Source of the DNA: Clostridia bacterium
Lineage (GTDB): Bacteria; Bacillota_A; Clostridia; Oscillospirales; Acutalibacteraceae
Length of the DNA: 16,120 nt
Reading direction: 5' to 3'
NCBI GenBank assembly: GCA_017390825.1
Contig: JAFPAK010000097.1
Coordinates: forward strand, 1 to 16,120
In this document: positions 1 to 9,900 of the stretch, piece by piece
How the letters are laid out: the number at the start of each line of letters is the position of its first letter
How positions within the stretch are numbered: position 1 is the stretch's first letter
Program-made: the position numbers and the translations under genes
Notes under the pieces: generated by a model
What the model was told of the DNA's origin: nothing
Databases searched by the model: none
The model's input: the letters and a program-made list of their open reading frames with translations, nothing else

Positions 1-56
1 ATTTCCTTTTCGTTTTTTATTTTTTCTTCAATTAATTCTTCTTTTGATTTGTTCAT
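1..56 (-). CDS. Partial CDS, 5' end of an unknown gene running off the left edge
   Basis: An ATG at 56-54 is preceded by AGGAGG 5 nt upstream and opens a frame that stays open to the window edge (18 complete codons). The visible N-terminus, MNKSKEELIEEKIKNEKE, is very rich in Lys and Glu and probably helical. It is too short to assign a family. The gene lies behind an unusually structured leader with an upstream ORF and an intrinsic terminator, so its expression is probably set by transcription attenuation. That arrangement is common for genes induced by ribosome-targeting antibiotics, but the residues seen do not confirm a resistance gene. The start is well supported by the ribosome site; the product is unknown. 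Confidence 0.6.
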   Translation of the reverse strand, partial: MNKSKEELIEEKIKNEKE

Positions 57-84
57 AGAACCTCCTAATTTATTTTTGAGTTGC

Positions 85-117
85 AAAAATCCCGTTGCTT
101 CAAAAGAAACAACGAGA
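85..117 (-). terminator. Intrinsic terminator (attenuator) ahead of the left-edge gene
   Basis: Read on the minus strand, UCUCGUUGUUUC and GAAGCAACGGGA form a 12-bp stem (two G-U pairs) around a UUUU loop, followed directly by UUUUUG. It lies 28 nt upstream of the left-edge gene's start codon, so transcripts must pass it to express that gene. The plus strand has no U-tract after the hairpin, so the terminator is directional. The 3' arm (GCAACG) could instead pair with the CGUUGC part of the leader hairpin at 155-167, a possible antiterminator. Confidence 0.75.
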
Positions 118-150
118 TAATTTGAGTGTTAAGTTTTGATAAAAATATGG

Positions 151-272
151 GATAGCTGCAACGCAGCGCAAGGGTAAAACCCTTGTTTAAAATCTTTGAT
201 TTTTCATTAGCGGAGCTACGCACTAATACATTCCGCAAGGATATGTATAGAAGTGCGCCCTTCGGGGTTATC
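151..272 (-). ncRNA. Highly structured leader RNA (candidate attenuator or sensor)
   Basis: About 120 nt fold into consecutive perfect hairpins. In plus coordinates these are CCC/GGG (258-260/265-267); a nested long arm with CGCACT/AGTGCG (219-224/252-257), ATACAT/ATGTAT (226-231/243-248) and TCC/GGA (232-234/239-241); TAGC/GCTA (208-211/215-218); AAAATC/GATTTT (189-194/198-203); CAAGGGT/ACCCTTG (169-175/179-185); and GCTGC/GCAGC (155-159/163-167). GATA/TATC (151-154/269-272) can close the whole as a multi-branched domain. It sits between a short upstream ORF and an intrinsic terminator, both on the minus strand. I could not place it in a named RNA family. Confidence 0.6.
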
Positions 273-288
273 TGCTTATTTTCGGCTT

Positions 289-318
289 TTATTTTGCTGT
301 GTTTTTACCATATTTCAT
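289..318 (-). CDS. Nine-codon upstream ORF (leader peptide MKYGKNTAK)
   Basis: ATG at 318-316 has AAGGAG 8 nt upstream (327-332) and reads MKYGKNTAK before TAA. A good ribosome site in front of such a short frame, followed by a set of hairpins and a terminator, is the layout of translation-coupled attenuators. In those, a stalled or slowed ribosome changes the fold. The peptide resembles no leader I can name with certainty. No convincing promoter was found between this ORF and the alaA terminator at 352-378, so the leader may rely on read-through or on a weak promoter I cannot see. Confidence 0.5.
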   Translation of the reverse strand: MKYGKNTAK

Positions 319-345
319 ATTCACATCTCCTTTCTATTTTTGGCA

Positions 346-378
346 TAAGAAAACCGCTTCACTAAAAGTGAAACGGTT
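346..378 (-). terminator. Intrinsic terminator after alaA
   Basis: On the minus strand AACCGUUUCAC (378-368) pairs with GUGAAGCGGUU (362-352) around UUUUA, with one mismatched step, and is followed by UUCUUA. The hairpin starts 22 nt after the alaA stop codon. The plus-strand side has no U-tract. Confidence 0.65.
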
Positions 379-400
379 AACAATATGTGATATCTGTTGA

Positions 401-1618
401 TTATTTTTGTTTGTAGCCGTCCAGAAAATCGCTTATTTTTTCAACAGCCGATTCAAGCATATCTATGTTGGGCAAAAAAACAATTCTGAAGTGGTCCGGA
501 TTATTCCAATTAAATCCCGTTCCGCAAGTAACAAGGATTTTCTTTTCGTGAAGTAAGTCCAGCGCAAACTGTTCATCGTTTGTTATATTGAATTTCTTTG
601 TATCAAGTTTCGGGAAAATATAGAATGCGCCTTTCGGTTTGGTTGCTGTTACACCGGGAATATTGTTCAGTGCATCATAAATATAGTTTCTCTGTTCATA
701 AATTCTTCCGCCGGGTTGCAAAAGTTTATCTCCTGTCTGAATTCCTCCGAGTGCTGTCTGGATAATACTTTGTGCCGGAACATTGGAGCAAAGACGCATT
801 GACGAAAGAAGATTAAGGCCTTCAATATATCCTTTAGCCTTGGATTTATCGCCCGCAAGACACATCCATCCACAACGGAATCCTGCAACTTTATGTGATT
901 TTGACAAACCATTGAAGCAGACCGTCAATAAGTCAGGTGCAAGGGATGCAAGTGCAATATGTTCTTCACCATCCAGAACGAGTCTGTCATAAATTTCGTC
1001 AGCAAAAAGAATAAGTTCATTTTCGCGGGCAATCTGAACAATCTGTTCCAACACGTCTTTTGAATAAAGCGCACCCGTAGGATTATTCGGATTTATAACA
1101 ACAATGCCTTTCGTATTAGGTGTTATTTTCTTTTTGATATCATCAATATCGGGATTCCAATCAGCCTTTTCGTCGCAGAGATAATGAACCGCTTTTCCGC
1201 CCGCAAGCGTAACCGACGCTGTCCAAAGAGGGTAATCGGGCATAGGTACAAGAATTTCATCTCCGGAATCCAAAAGTCCTTGCATAGACATGGTTATAAG
1301 TTCACTTACACCATTGCCTGTGTAAATATCATTAACTCCGACATCGGGAATTCCTTTGAGCTGACAATACTGCATAATTGCTTTTCTTGCAGAGAAAAGA
1401 CCTTTTGATTCAGAATAGCCTTCTGTTGATTTGAGGTTATATATCATATCAACAATAATTTCGTCCGGCGCAGTCAGACCGAAGGGAGCAGGATTGCCGA
1501 TGTTAAGCTTAAGGATATCAATTCCGTTAGCTTCCATACGGTTTGCTTCGTCCATAACCGGACCTCTTATATCGTAGCAAACTTTATCAAGTTTTTTTGA
1601 TTTTTCAAAATATCTCAT
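401..1618 (-). CDS. alaA: Alanine-synthesizing aminotransferase (AlaA/YfbQ type, class I PLP)
   Basis: The 405-aa protein has the length and near-continuous sequence pattern of E. coli AlaA: N-terminal CYDIRGPV, LNIGNPAPFG (about 38-47), the GNGVSEL cofactor-phosphate segment (101-107), PNNPTGALYSK (177-187), FADEIYD (205-211), and GLSKSHKVAGFRCGW with the PLP lysine at K240. AlaA transfers the amino group of glutamate to pyruvate, giving alanine and 2-oxoglutarate in the cytoplasm. The start is supported by AAGGTGA upstream of ATG 1618-1616. The gene is monocistronic: it has its own promoter at 1734-1762 and a terminator at 346-378. Nothing is broken and the family call is secure; substrate preference is inferred from similarity. 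Confidence 0.95.
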   Translation of the reverse strand: MRYFEKSKKLDKVCYDIRGPVMDEANRMEANGIDILKLNIGNPAPFGLTAPDEIIVDMIYNLKSTEGYSESKGLFSARKAIMQYCQLKGIPDVGVNDIYTGNGVSELITMSMQGLLDSGDEILVPMPDYPLWTASVTLAGGKAVHYLCDEKADWNPDIDDIKKKITPNTKGIVVINPNNPTGALYSKDVLEQIVQIARENELILFADEIYDRLVLDGEEHIALASLAPDLLTVCFNGLSKSHKVAGFRCGWMCLAGDKSKAKGYIEGLNLLSSMRLCSNVPAQSIIQTALGGIQTGDKLLQPGGRIYEQRNYIYDALNNIPGVTATKPKGAFYIFPKLDTKKFNITNDEQFALDLLHEKKILVTCGTGFNWNNPDHFRIVFLPNIDMLESAVEKISDFLDGYKQK

Positions 1619-1714
1619 ATAATCACCTTGCAGAAAAATATATTATCAAAAAGTAATTTGAGTCGATGTTTAAAAAAGCTGAAAGCATAAAGAAAAAACA
1701 GATTAAATGATGAA

Positions 1715-1732
1715 TTCAATAATTTTATTGAA
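1715..1732. promoter_or_regulatory. Perfect inverted repeat at the alaA transcription start (candidate operator)
   Basis: TTCAATAA-TT-TTATTGAA is a perfect 8-2-8 palindrome lying immediately downstream of the alaA -10 box, where a bound repressor would block initiation. It could also form a small 5' hairpin in the mRNA. The region is AT-rich, so chance is possible. Confidence 0.35.
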
Positions 1733-1733
1733 C

Positions 1734-1762
1734 ATTATAGCACACGCATACACAGAAAACAA
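1734..1762 (-). promoter_or_regulatory. Predicted sigma-70-type promoter of alaA (extended -10)
   Basis: On the minus strand TTGTTT (1762-1757), a 17-nt spacer and TATAAT (1739-1734) are spaced ideally. The -10 is preceded by TGC, giving the TGnTATAAT extended form that compensates for the weak -35. The predicted start near 1727 leaves a 5' UTR of about 108 nt. Confidence 0.75.
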
Positions 1763-1774
1763 CCTCACATTCAA

Positions 1775-2083
1775 TCAAATCATTTCATCAATTTTTATGC
1801 CGTGATTTATGCCGTGTTTTTTAGCATTTTCGCTCAAACTGTTTCTGCGTTCTTCCGAATACGGTGCGGTGAGCCTGAAACTCAATCTGCCTTTCTGAAT
1901 TTCAAAAAGCATTCCGCCGTGTTCGTCATCATCTGTCAGCTTGCAACAGTCTGGATATTGCTCGCTGAATTCCAGAAGTCTGTTTCTCAAATCCGTATTG
2001 TGTGTCCGCACATCAATGATGTCACTTTCTTCGTTAAAGCAGATAACAGTATCTTTCTGACGTTTTGTTAATCCTGTTTTCAT
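1775..2083 (-). CDS. Hypothetical 102-aa protein (accessory module A)
   Basis: The frame could be opened further upstream, but ATG 2083-2081 has AGAAAGGAGG 7 nt before it, so I start there (MKTGLTKRQ...). The protein is small and charged, with a DDDEHGG acidic patch and a FEIQKGRLSFRLTAPYSEERR segment near the C-terminus. It looks like the small hypothetical proteins carried by clostridial conjugative or integrative elements, but I cannot name a function. A 47-bp remnant of the same gene lies at 13323-13369, so this sequence is part of a module present twice in the window. Upstream (in its direction) are the mini-ORF MRR, a terminator, a few codons of a sigma-like gene and a hairpin-leader promoter. 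Confidence 0.7.
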   Translation of the reverse strand: MKTGLTKRQKDTVICFNEESDIIDVRTHNTDLRNRLLEFSEQYPDCCKLTDDDEHGGMLFEIQKGRLSFRLTAPYSEERRNSLSENAKKHGINHGIKIDEMI

Positions 2084-2206
2084 TTTGCCTCCTTTCTGCC
2101 AAAATCGGCTGATTTTCGTGATTTTTTCACGGTTCAAGAACCGTAAAAAGCACCGTGTTTTCCGATGCATTTTCATGAAATGATGCGTTGGTCGTTTGGA
2201 ACATTT

Positions 2207-2218
2207 CTATCGTCTCAT
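2207..2218 (-). CDS. Mini-ORF MRR in module A
   Basis: ATG AGA CGA TAG follows a strong AAGGAGG ribosome site. The same mini-ORF and site are conserved in module B (13373-13384). It lies between an intrinsic terminator and the 102-aa gene. It may be a ribosome-loading leader, or what remains of a longer gene. Confidence 0.35.
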   Translation of the reverse strand: MRR

Positions 2219-2243
2219 TTTTAAAATCCTCCTTTCGGGCATC

Positions 2244-2273
2244 AAAAAACAGCCACGAATTTAATCGTGACTG
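2244..2273 (-). terminator. Intrinsic terminator in module A
   Basis: On the minus strand CAGUCACGA (2273-2265) pairs completely with UCGUGGCUG (2258-2250), one U-G pair, over a 6-nt loop, then UUUUUU. The module B copy is identical in the stem and differs only in the loop. It lies upstream of the 102-aa gene, so it may attenuate that gene. Confidence 0.7.
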
Positions 2274-2290
2274 TCTTTGTCTGCTTGATA
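2262..2290 (-). pseudogene. 3' remnant of the sigma-like HTH gene (module A)
   Basis: The minus strand keeps the last codons (ADKDSHD, then stop) of the gene found intact at 13427-14422. Everything between these codons and the hairpin leader at 2304-2356 has been deleted, leaving no usable frame. Identity to the module B copy across 2205-2286 is 78 of 82 positions by direct comparison. Confidence 0.6.
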
Positions 2291-2303
2291 ATTCAGGTTT
2301 GTC

Positions 2304-2356
2304 GGGAATATTTACCCCTTCACTTATATATGGAGCAAAGTCGGATAAATTTTTCC
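2304..2356 (-). promoter_or_regulatory. Conserved hairpin leader, copy 1 (module A)
   Basis: The plus-strand core is ACCCCTTCACTTATATATGGAG. As minus-strand RNA, an inner stem forms between 2332-2339 and 2311-2318 (UUUGCUCC with GGGGUAAA, including G-U pairs). An outer stem pairs GGAAAAAUUUA with UAAAUAUUCCC, with one unpaired step. The loop AUAUAUAAGUGAA is shared with the other copies at 14448-14480 and 14542-14597. Confidence 0.55.
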
Positions 2357-2371
2357 TGAAATTTAAAATAT

Positions 2372-2399
2372 TTTATAACAGTTTTTTCTGCGGTGTCAA
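2372..2399 (-). promoter_or_regulatory. Predicted promoter of module A
   Basis: On the minus strand TTGACA (2399-2394) is followed after 16 nt by TATAAA (2377-2372); TAAAAT at 18 nt is an alternative -10. The same boxes and spacing occur at 14613-14640. The homology between the modules ends exactly at the -35 box. Confidence 0.65.
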
Positions 2400-2405
2400 C
2401 AGGTG

Positions 2406-2444
2406 AAAAATAAAATTGCAGGTAACATTTGTTGCCTGCAATTT
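2406..2444 (-). terminator. Intrinsic terminator of the ddh-pyrG-asnA operon
   Basis: The minus strand has a 14-nt arm (2444-2431) pairing with 2426-2413 with one mismatch around AAAU, followed by UAUUUUU. It begins 17 nt after the asnA stop codon. Confidence 0.75.
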
Positions 2445-2461
2445 TGGGAATTTATTCTTTA

Positions 2462-3469
2462 TTATAAAAGTACTATTCCGTTTTCTTCACAAATTTGTTT
2501 TGTGCGGTCATCCCAAAGAGAAACCTGAACTTCGCCGATATGCGCTTTGCCGAGAAGGAGCATTGAAAGTCTTGATTGACCGATACCTCCTCCGATTGTA
2601 AGAGGTAGTTTGCCTTCTGACAATTCTTTATGGAATAACAAACGCCGCCTTTCGTTCTTGCCGGAAATTCTGAGCTGTTCATCAAGACTTTTTTCGTCGA
2701 CACGGATACCCATTGATGAAATTTCAAATGCACAATTCAGAACATCATTCCAGAAAAGTATATCACCGTTAAGGGACCAATCATCATAATCGGGTGCTCT
2801 TTGGTCGTGAACCTGACCCGATTTCAACACACTGCCGATTTGCATAACAAACACTGTTTTACGGTCTTTTACAAAAAGATTTTCACGCTCTTTAGGTGAT
2901 TTGTCGGGATACATATCTTCAAGTTCTTGCGAGGTAATGAAGGTAACATCACGTTCAAGCTGAACAGTCAATTGGGGATAAACATGCTTGAGAAAATCAA
3001 GAGTATCACAAATTGCATTTACAATACTTTTTACAACCTCTCTGAGATAATTTTCATTGCGGTTTTCTTTTGTAATAATTTTTTTCCAGTCCCACTGGTC
3101 GGTATAAACTGAGTGAAGATTATCCAATTCTTCGTCACGGCGGACAGCATTCATATCCGTATAAAGTCCTTCGCCCTCCGAAAAGCCGTAAGTGCGCAGT
3201 GCCATTCGCTTCCACTTTGCAAGAGAATGAACAATTGCGGCATTTTTACCTGTTTCTTTAATATCGAATACAACCGCACGTTCAGTGCCGCTCAAATCGT
3301 CATTCAAACCCGTTTCGGGGTCGACGAATATCGGAGCAGAAACACGCCTTAAATTAAGAGCAGGGCATAAATTATCTTCGAATATTCTTTTTAGCATCCC
3401 TATAGCTTTTTGCGTTTCATACATATTTAATGCTGATTTATATCCCTCAGGAACAATAACATTACTCAT
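2462..3469 (-). CDS. asnA: Aspartate-ammonia ligase (ammonia-dependent asparagine synthetase A)
   Basis: AsnA makes asparagine from aspartate, ATP and free ammonia through an aspartyl-AMP intermediate, with a fold related to class II aspartyl-tRNA synthetases. The 335-aa protein matches the family length and motifs: AIVHSLAKWKR (78-88), GLYTDMNAVRRDE (101-113), VYTDQWDW (121-128) and the ATP-binding GGGIGQSRLSMLLL (293-306). A GTG further upstream also opens the frame, but ATG 3469-3467 is 8 nt after GGAGG, whose sequence overlaps the pyrG stop codon, so ATG is preferred. The gene is last in ddh-pyrG-asnA, only 5 nt from pyrG, suggesting translational coupling. A terminator follows. No defects seen. 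Confidence 0.96.
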   Translation of the reverse strand: MSNVIVPEGYKSALNMYETQKAIGMLKRIFEDNLCPALNLRRVSAPIFVDPETGLNDDLSGTERAVVFDIKETGKNAAIVHSLAKWKRMALRTYGFSEGEGLYTDMNAVRRDEELDNLHSVYTDQWDWKKIITKENRNENYLREVVKSIVNAICDTLDFLKHVYPQLTVQLERDVTFITSQELEDMYPDKSPKERENLFVKDRKTVFVMQIGSVLKSGQVHDQRAPDYDDWSLNGDILFWNDVLNCAFEISSMGIRVDEKSLDEQLRISGKNERRRLLFHKELSEGKLPLTIGGGIGQSRLSMLLLGKAHIGEVQVSLWDDRTKQICEENGIVLL

Positions 3470-3474
3470 AAGAA

Positions 3475-5097
<1,623 letters not shown>

Positions 5098-5118
5098 TCA
5101 CCGATTATTTATGCGGTA

Positions 5119-6102
5119 TCACAGCATTGTTCTGATTAATTCCGCAGAACTTTTTTCGCTTAGATATTTGGGTGCAATATCAAATGCTGTCATACAACCT
5201 TTTTCACCTTTTTCGTAAAGTCTCCATGCAGCTCTTGCATAGGCTGTAAGTACCGATGCAGTAAACTCCGGATTTGAATCAAGTTTCAGACTATACTCGA
5301 TAATATGCTGATGCCCACCGTTTGAACCTGTTTTTCCGCTTCTGATAACAAAGCCACCGTGAGGTATACCGCTGTGCTCCGATTTCATCTCTTCCTCTGT
5401 TATAAAATGAACCGTGGTATCGTAGTCTGCAAAATAGTTCGGCATTGTCACGATCTCATTCTCTATTTTTGCTGAATCCGCACCTTCCTCAGCGACAACA
5501 AAGCATTCTCTTATATGTTTCTCCCTTGTGGTTAACTCCGGCGTTTTACCGCTTCGTACTGCTTCCAAAGCCGATTCAACAGGAATGGTATATTGCTTCG
5601 CATCAAGGACACCCGGGATTCTTCTGATAGCATCGGAATGACCTTGACTTACACCTTTTCCCCAAAAAGTATAGTCCTTTCCGTTCGGTAAAACAGCGGA
5701 GGAATACATTCTGTTGACAGAAAACATTCCGGGATCCCATCCGACAGATATAACAGCAACCTTTCCCGAAACCATTGCCGTTTGATTCACATTTTCAAAA
5801 TGCTCCGGTATTTTAGCATGTGTATCAAAGCTATCAACAACGTTAAAATATTTTGCAAGTTCCGGCGTTTGACGGGGCAAATCGGTAGCACTGCCACCGC
5901 ATATAATCATAACATCGATCTTGTCTGTCCACTCCATAACATAATCGGTGTTTATCGCCGGAACCATTACAGAATTTGTTTTAATTGCTTCGGGGTTTCG
6001 ACGTGTAAATATTGCAACAAGTTCCATATCACTTGCTGCATTTACTGCAAGTTCAACTCCTTTTGCGAGATTTCCGTATCCGTATATTCCGATTCTTATC
6101 AT
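5119..6102 (-). CDS. ddh: meso-Diaminopimelate D-dehydrogenase
   Basis: Ddh reversibly converts tetrahydrodipicolinate, ammonia and NADPH to meso-diaminopimelate in one step, bypassing the acylated intermediates, and so feeds peptidoglycan and lysine synthesis. The 327-aa length fits the family. The N-terminus MIRIGIYGYGNLAKGVE is its dinucleotide-binding motif; IICGGSATDLP (68-78), SVGWDPGMFSVNRM (about 119-132) and the GKGVSQGHSDAIRRIPGV segment (about 148-165) are typical. AAAGGA precedes the ATG by about 10 nt. It is first of ddh-pyrG-asnA and starts just after the purC terminator. A promoter should lie in 6103-6173, but no convincing one is seen, so some read-through is possible. Confidence 0.95.
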   Translation of the reverse strand: MIRIGIYGYGNLAKGVELAVNAASDMELVAIFTRRNPEAIKTNSVMVPAINTDYVMEWTDKIDVMIICGGSATDLPRQTPELAKYFNVVDSFDTHAKIPEHFENVNQTAMVSGKVAVISVGWDPGMFSVNRMYSSAVLPNGKDYTFWGKGVSQGHSDAIRRIPGVLDAKQYTIPVESALEAVRSGKTPELTTREKHIRECFVVAEEGADSAKIENEIVTMPNYFADYDTTVHFITEEEMKSEHSGIPHGGFVIRSGKTGSNGGHQHIIEYSLKLDSNPEFTASVLTAYARAAWRLYEKGEKGCMTAFDIAPKYLSEKSSAELIRTML

Positions 6103-6122
6103 AAAAAACAGTTCCTTTCATT

Positions 6123-6165
6123 AAAAAAATAACGCAGAGGAAACCAATCGACCTTCCCCTGCGTT
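6123..6165 (-). terminator. Strong intrinsic terminator after purC
   Basis: On the minus strand AACGCAGGGGAA (6165-6154) pairs with TTCCTCTGCGTT (6142-6131), one G-U pair, followed by AUUUUUUUAA. It separates the cofE-like-guaA-carB-purC operon from ddh-pyrG-asnA. Confidence 0.85.
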
Positions 6166-6173
6166 TAAGACTA

Positions 6174-6863
6174 TTATGCAAAGAACAGCTTGTTCAGGGT
6201 CATAGGATCAACATACTCGCCGTCTTTGTAAACACGCATATTACCTGATGCGATTTCGTCAATCAGCATTACGTTGCCGTCCGCATCATACCCGAATTCA
6301 AACTTGATGTCGTAGAGTTCAAGACCCTTGGATTTCAAATCATCGGCAACAATCTTTGTAATAGCCTGTGTCTGTGCCTTAAGAGAATCATACTGCTCTG
6401 CAGTCATAACGCCTAAGTCTACAAGACCGTCTTTGGTAACAAGAGGATCGCCTTTAGCGTCGTTCTTAAAAGTAGTTTCAACATAAGCGGGAAGATCTTG
6501 TCCTTCGGTACAATAATCCGAATAACGACGGAAGAAGGAACCGACCGCTTTATAACGGCAAATAACCTCCAAACCCTTACCAAACACCTTGGCAGGAAGG
6601 ACTTCCATTGTGGTATCGTCAAGATTTGCGGAAACGTAATGTGTGCGGATTCCTGCCTCGTTTATCTTCTCGAAGAAATAAACAGACATACGAAGATTTA
6701 CATCACCGACACCTTCAATGGTAAGGCCAACGGAATTTTCACCGGGATCAAATACACCGTCCTTGCCGGTGCAATCATCTTTAAAAAGCAACAAACAGTT
6801 ACCGTTAGGGAGCTCGTAAACATTTTTTGTTTTACCTGTGTATAACAGCTTTAAATTTTCCAT
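6174..6863 (-). CDS. purC: SAICAR synthetase (phosphoribosylaminoimidazole-succinocarboxamide synthase)
   Basis: PurC joins aspartate to CAIR with ATP to give SAICAR, step eight of IMP synthesis. The 229-aa protein has the family N-terminus [13 protein letters not shown] with [10 protein letters not shown], the [16 protein letters not shown] block (about 99-114), [10 protein letters not shown] and [16 protein letters not shown] near the C-terminus. The usual DEISPDS-R signature is here DEIASGNMR, so the substrate-loop serine pattern differs from the textbook one although the flanking residues remain. It is slightly shorter than many homologues (about 235-240). GAGGT precedes the ATG by 7 nt. 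It lies 74 nt after carB with a small hairpin but no U-tract between them, so it is probably the last gene of that operon. Confidence 0.94.
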   Translation of the reverse strand: MENLKLLYTGKTKNVYELPNGNCLLLFKDDCTGKDGVFDPGENSVGLTIEGVGDVNLRMSVYFFEKINEAGIRTHYVSANLDDTTMEVLPAKVFGKGLEVICRYKAVGSFFRRYSDYCTEGQDLPAYVETTFKNDAKGDPLVTKDGLVDLGVMTAEQYDSLKAQTQAITKIVADDLKSKGLELYDIKFEFGYDADGNVMLIDEIASGNMRVYKDGEYVDPMTLNKLFFA

Positions 6864-6937
6864 TTTTAATACCTCTTTCTTCAGTTCTGATAATCTGCAA
6901 ATTTACAAGATCAGAGTTTGACTCTGTCATAGCTAAA

Positions 6938-9900
6938 TCAGGCGTCAATAGTAGAAATGGTCAGTGTTGTTTCCTCCAGAACATCAAGAAGAACATTTAC
7001 GGTATCAAGTGCCGTAAATATCGTAACGTTATTTTCGGTTGCGAGGAAACGAATCTGATGACCGTCATTATTTTCGTTGGTGGTGCTGATATCTTTTGTG
7101 TTGATTATATAAGCAATATGACCTTGACGGAGAGCTTCGGGAACTTCGTTGCTGCCTTCACTGATTTTACCGAGAACATGAGTTCTGATTCCGTTTTCTT
7201 TAAGGAATTTTGCGGTACCGGCAGTTGCCTGGATATTGAACCCGAGCTTATAGAAACGGCGGATAAGAGGCAGAGCATCTTCTTTATCCCTGTCTGCAAC
7301 AGTTACGAAAACTGTACCATAGTTCTGAAGGTGCATACCCGATGCCTGAAGAGCTTTATAAAGAGCTCTGTTTAATTTATCATCATAGCCGATTGCTTCA
7401 CCGGTTGATTTCATTTCAGGTGAAAGGTAAGCATCAAGTCCGCGAATTTTGTTAAATGAGAATACGGGAACCTTTACATACCAACGTTTCTTTTCGTCGG
7501 GATAAATATCAAATATACCCTGCTCTTTAAGGCTCTTGCCCATAATAACCTCTGTTGCAATATCTGCAAGAGAGTAGCCTGTTGCTTTTGAAAGGAAAGG
7601 AACCGTTCTTGATGAACGGGGATTAACCTCGATGATATAAACATTGTCGTTTTCGTCAACAATGAACTGAATGTTGAAAAGACCGACAATTCCGATTCCG
7701 AGACCAAGCTTTTTAGCATACTGAAGTATTATGCCTTTAACCCTATTTGAAATACTGAATGAGGGGTAAACGCTGATTGAGTCACCGGAGTGAATACCTG
7801 TTTTTTCAACAAGCTCCATAATACCGGGAACGAATACATCTCTGCCGTCGCAGATAGCGTCAACCTCAACCTCTTTGCCGTAAATGTATTTATCAACAAG
7901 AACGGGCTTATCTTCATCAATTTCAACGGCTGTTCTGAGATAATGACGGAGCTGTTCTTCATTAGCAACAATCTGCATAGCACGTCCGCCGAGAACGAAT
8001 GAAGGACGAACAAGAACGGGATAACCGATTTCTGCCGCAGCGGTGATACCGTCTTCAAGATTTGTAACGGCTTTACCCTTTGCACGTGGAATATTAAGCT
8101 CATTAAGAAGATTTTCGAATGCGTTACGGTCCTCTGCCCTGTCAATTGCAGTGCAGTCAGTACCGATAATTTTAACACCACGGTCGTGAAGCGGCTGAGC
8201 AAGATTAATAGCAGTCTGACCGCCGAGAGAAGCGATAACCCCTTCAGGCTTTTCAAACTCAACAATATTCATAACATCTTCGGGAGTGAGTGGCTCAAAA
8301 TAGAGTTTGTCAGCAGTTGTGTAGTCTGTTGAAACAGTTTCGGGGTTATTGTTTATAATAATAGCCTCATAACCTGCATTTTTAATTGTCATAACTGCGT
8401 GAACAGTTGAATAGTCAAATTCAACGCCCTGACCGATACGGATTGGTCCTGCACCGAGAACGATAATCTTTTTCTTATCTGTCAGACGGGAAGCATTCTC
8501 GCCTGTGTATGAAGAATAGAAATAAGGAATGTATGCACTTGTGTGGCAAGTGTCAACCATCCTGAACGCAGGAAAAAGACCTGATTCTTTACGCATATTG
8601 TAAATATCAAGCTCGTTGCAGTTCCAAAGTTTTGCAATGTATTTATCACCGAAGCCCATCTTCTTTGCTTGAGCAAGAGTATCTGCATTTTTATTTTCAC
8701 GAAGCTTTTCTTCCATATCAATAATGTTTTTGATCGATTCAAGGAAAAAAGGTGTAATCATAGTGATTTCGTGAATTTTTTCAACAGAAACACCGTGATA
8801 GATAAGCTCTGCAATAGCGAAGATATTATCAGAACGGAACTCCGAAATATAATCAAGAAGTTCCTCAACACTCATATTGTCGAATTTTGAAAGGTACATA
8901 TGATCAGCACCGATTTCAAGAGAGCGGACTCCTTTGAGAAGTGCTTCTTCAAGGTTTGAACCGATACCCATAACCTCGCCGGTAGCTTTCATCTGAGTAC
9001 CGAGTTTATTGGTAGCAGATGCAAATTTATCGAACGGAAAACGGGGTAATTTAGCGATAACATAGTCAAGCTTGGGCTCGAAAGCAGCATTAGTGTTAGC
9101 AATCTGAATATCTTCAAGAGCCATTCCCACGGCAATCTTTGCAGTAACACGTGCAATAGGATAACCCGATGCCTTTGAAGCAAGAGCCGATGAACGGGAA
9201 ACTCTGGGATTAACCTCGATAAGATAATATTCAGAGCTGTGAGGATTAAGAGCAAACTGAACATTACAGCCGCCTTCGATTTTAAGTTCCTTGATAAGCT
9301 TGATTGCAGAATCGTTTAGCATTTTCTCGTCTTCTTTACTGAGCGTCATAATAGGTGCCACAACGCAGGAGTCACCTGTATGAACGCCAACGGGATCAAT
9401 GTTTTCCATACCGCAGATGGTGATTGCGTGGTCATTGGAATCACGCATAACCTCAAACTCAATTTCCTTATAACCCTTAACGGACTTTTCAATAAGAGCC
9501 TGATGAACGGGAGATAATTTGAATGCGTTTGTACCGATTTCAACGAGTTCCTCTTCATTGTTAGCGAAACCGCCGCCTGTACCGCCGAGAGTAAATGCAG
9601 GACGGACAACAACCGGATAACCTATCCGTTCTGCAGCGGCTTTTGCTTCTTCTAATGAATAAGTGATTTCTGAAGGAATAACGGGTTCACCGATAGATTC
9701 GCAAAGTTCTTTAAACAATTCACGGTCCTCTGCACGTTCAATTGAAGCACTTGATGTGCCGAGAAGCTTAACCTCACATTCTTTGAGAATACCTTTTTTC
9801 TCAAGCTGCATAGCAAGATTAAGACCTGTCTGACCGCCGATGCCCGGAATGATTGCATCGGGACGCTCATGACGGATAATTTTTGCCACATATTCGAGAG

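Noticed and set aside
120..280. Reading the 151-272 structured RNA on the plus strand, where hairpins carry GCAA and cUUCGg tetraloops.
   Set aside because: The tetraloops favour the plus strand, but the ribosome site, mini-ORF, terminator U-tract and following gene are all on the minus strand, and no plus-strand promoter or terminator fits. I keep the minus-strand reading but the point is worth remembering.
183..365. 60-codon plus-strand frame across the leader.
   Set aside because: It has no ribosome site and runs through hairpins and the alaA terminator; judged a chance frame.
6864..6937. Small hairpin CAGAGT/ACTCTG between carB and purC as a terminator or promoter region.
   Set aside because: No U-tract and no promoter boxes; purC is more simply the next gene of the operon.
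6827..7375. 182-codon plus-strand frame opposite the carB 3' end.
   Set aside because: Antisense shadow of carB with no promoter or ribosome site of its own.
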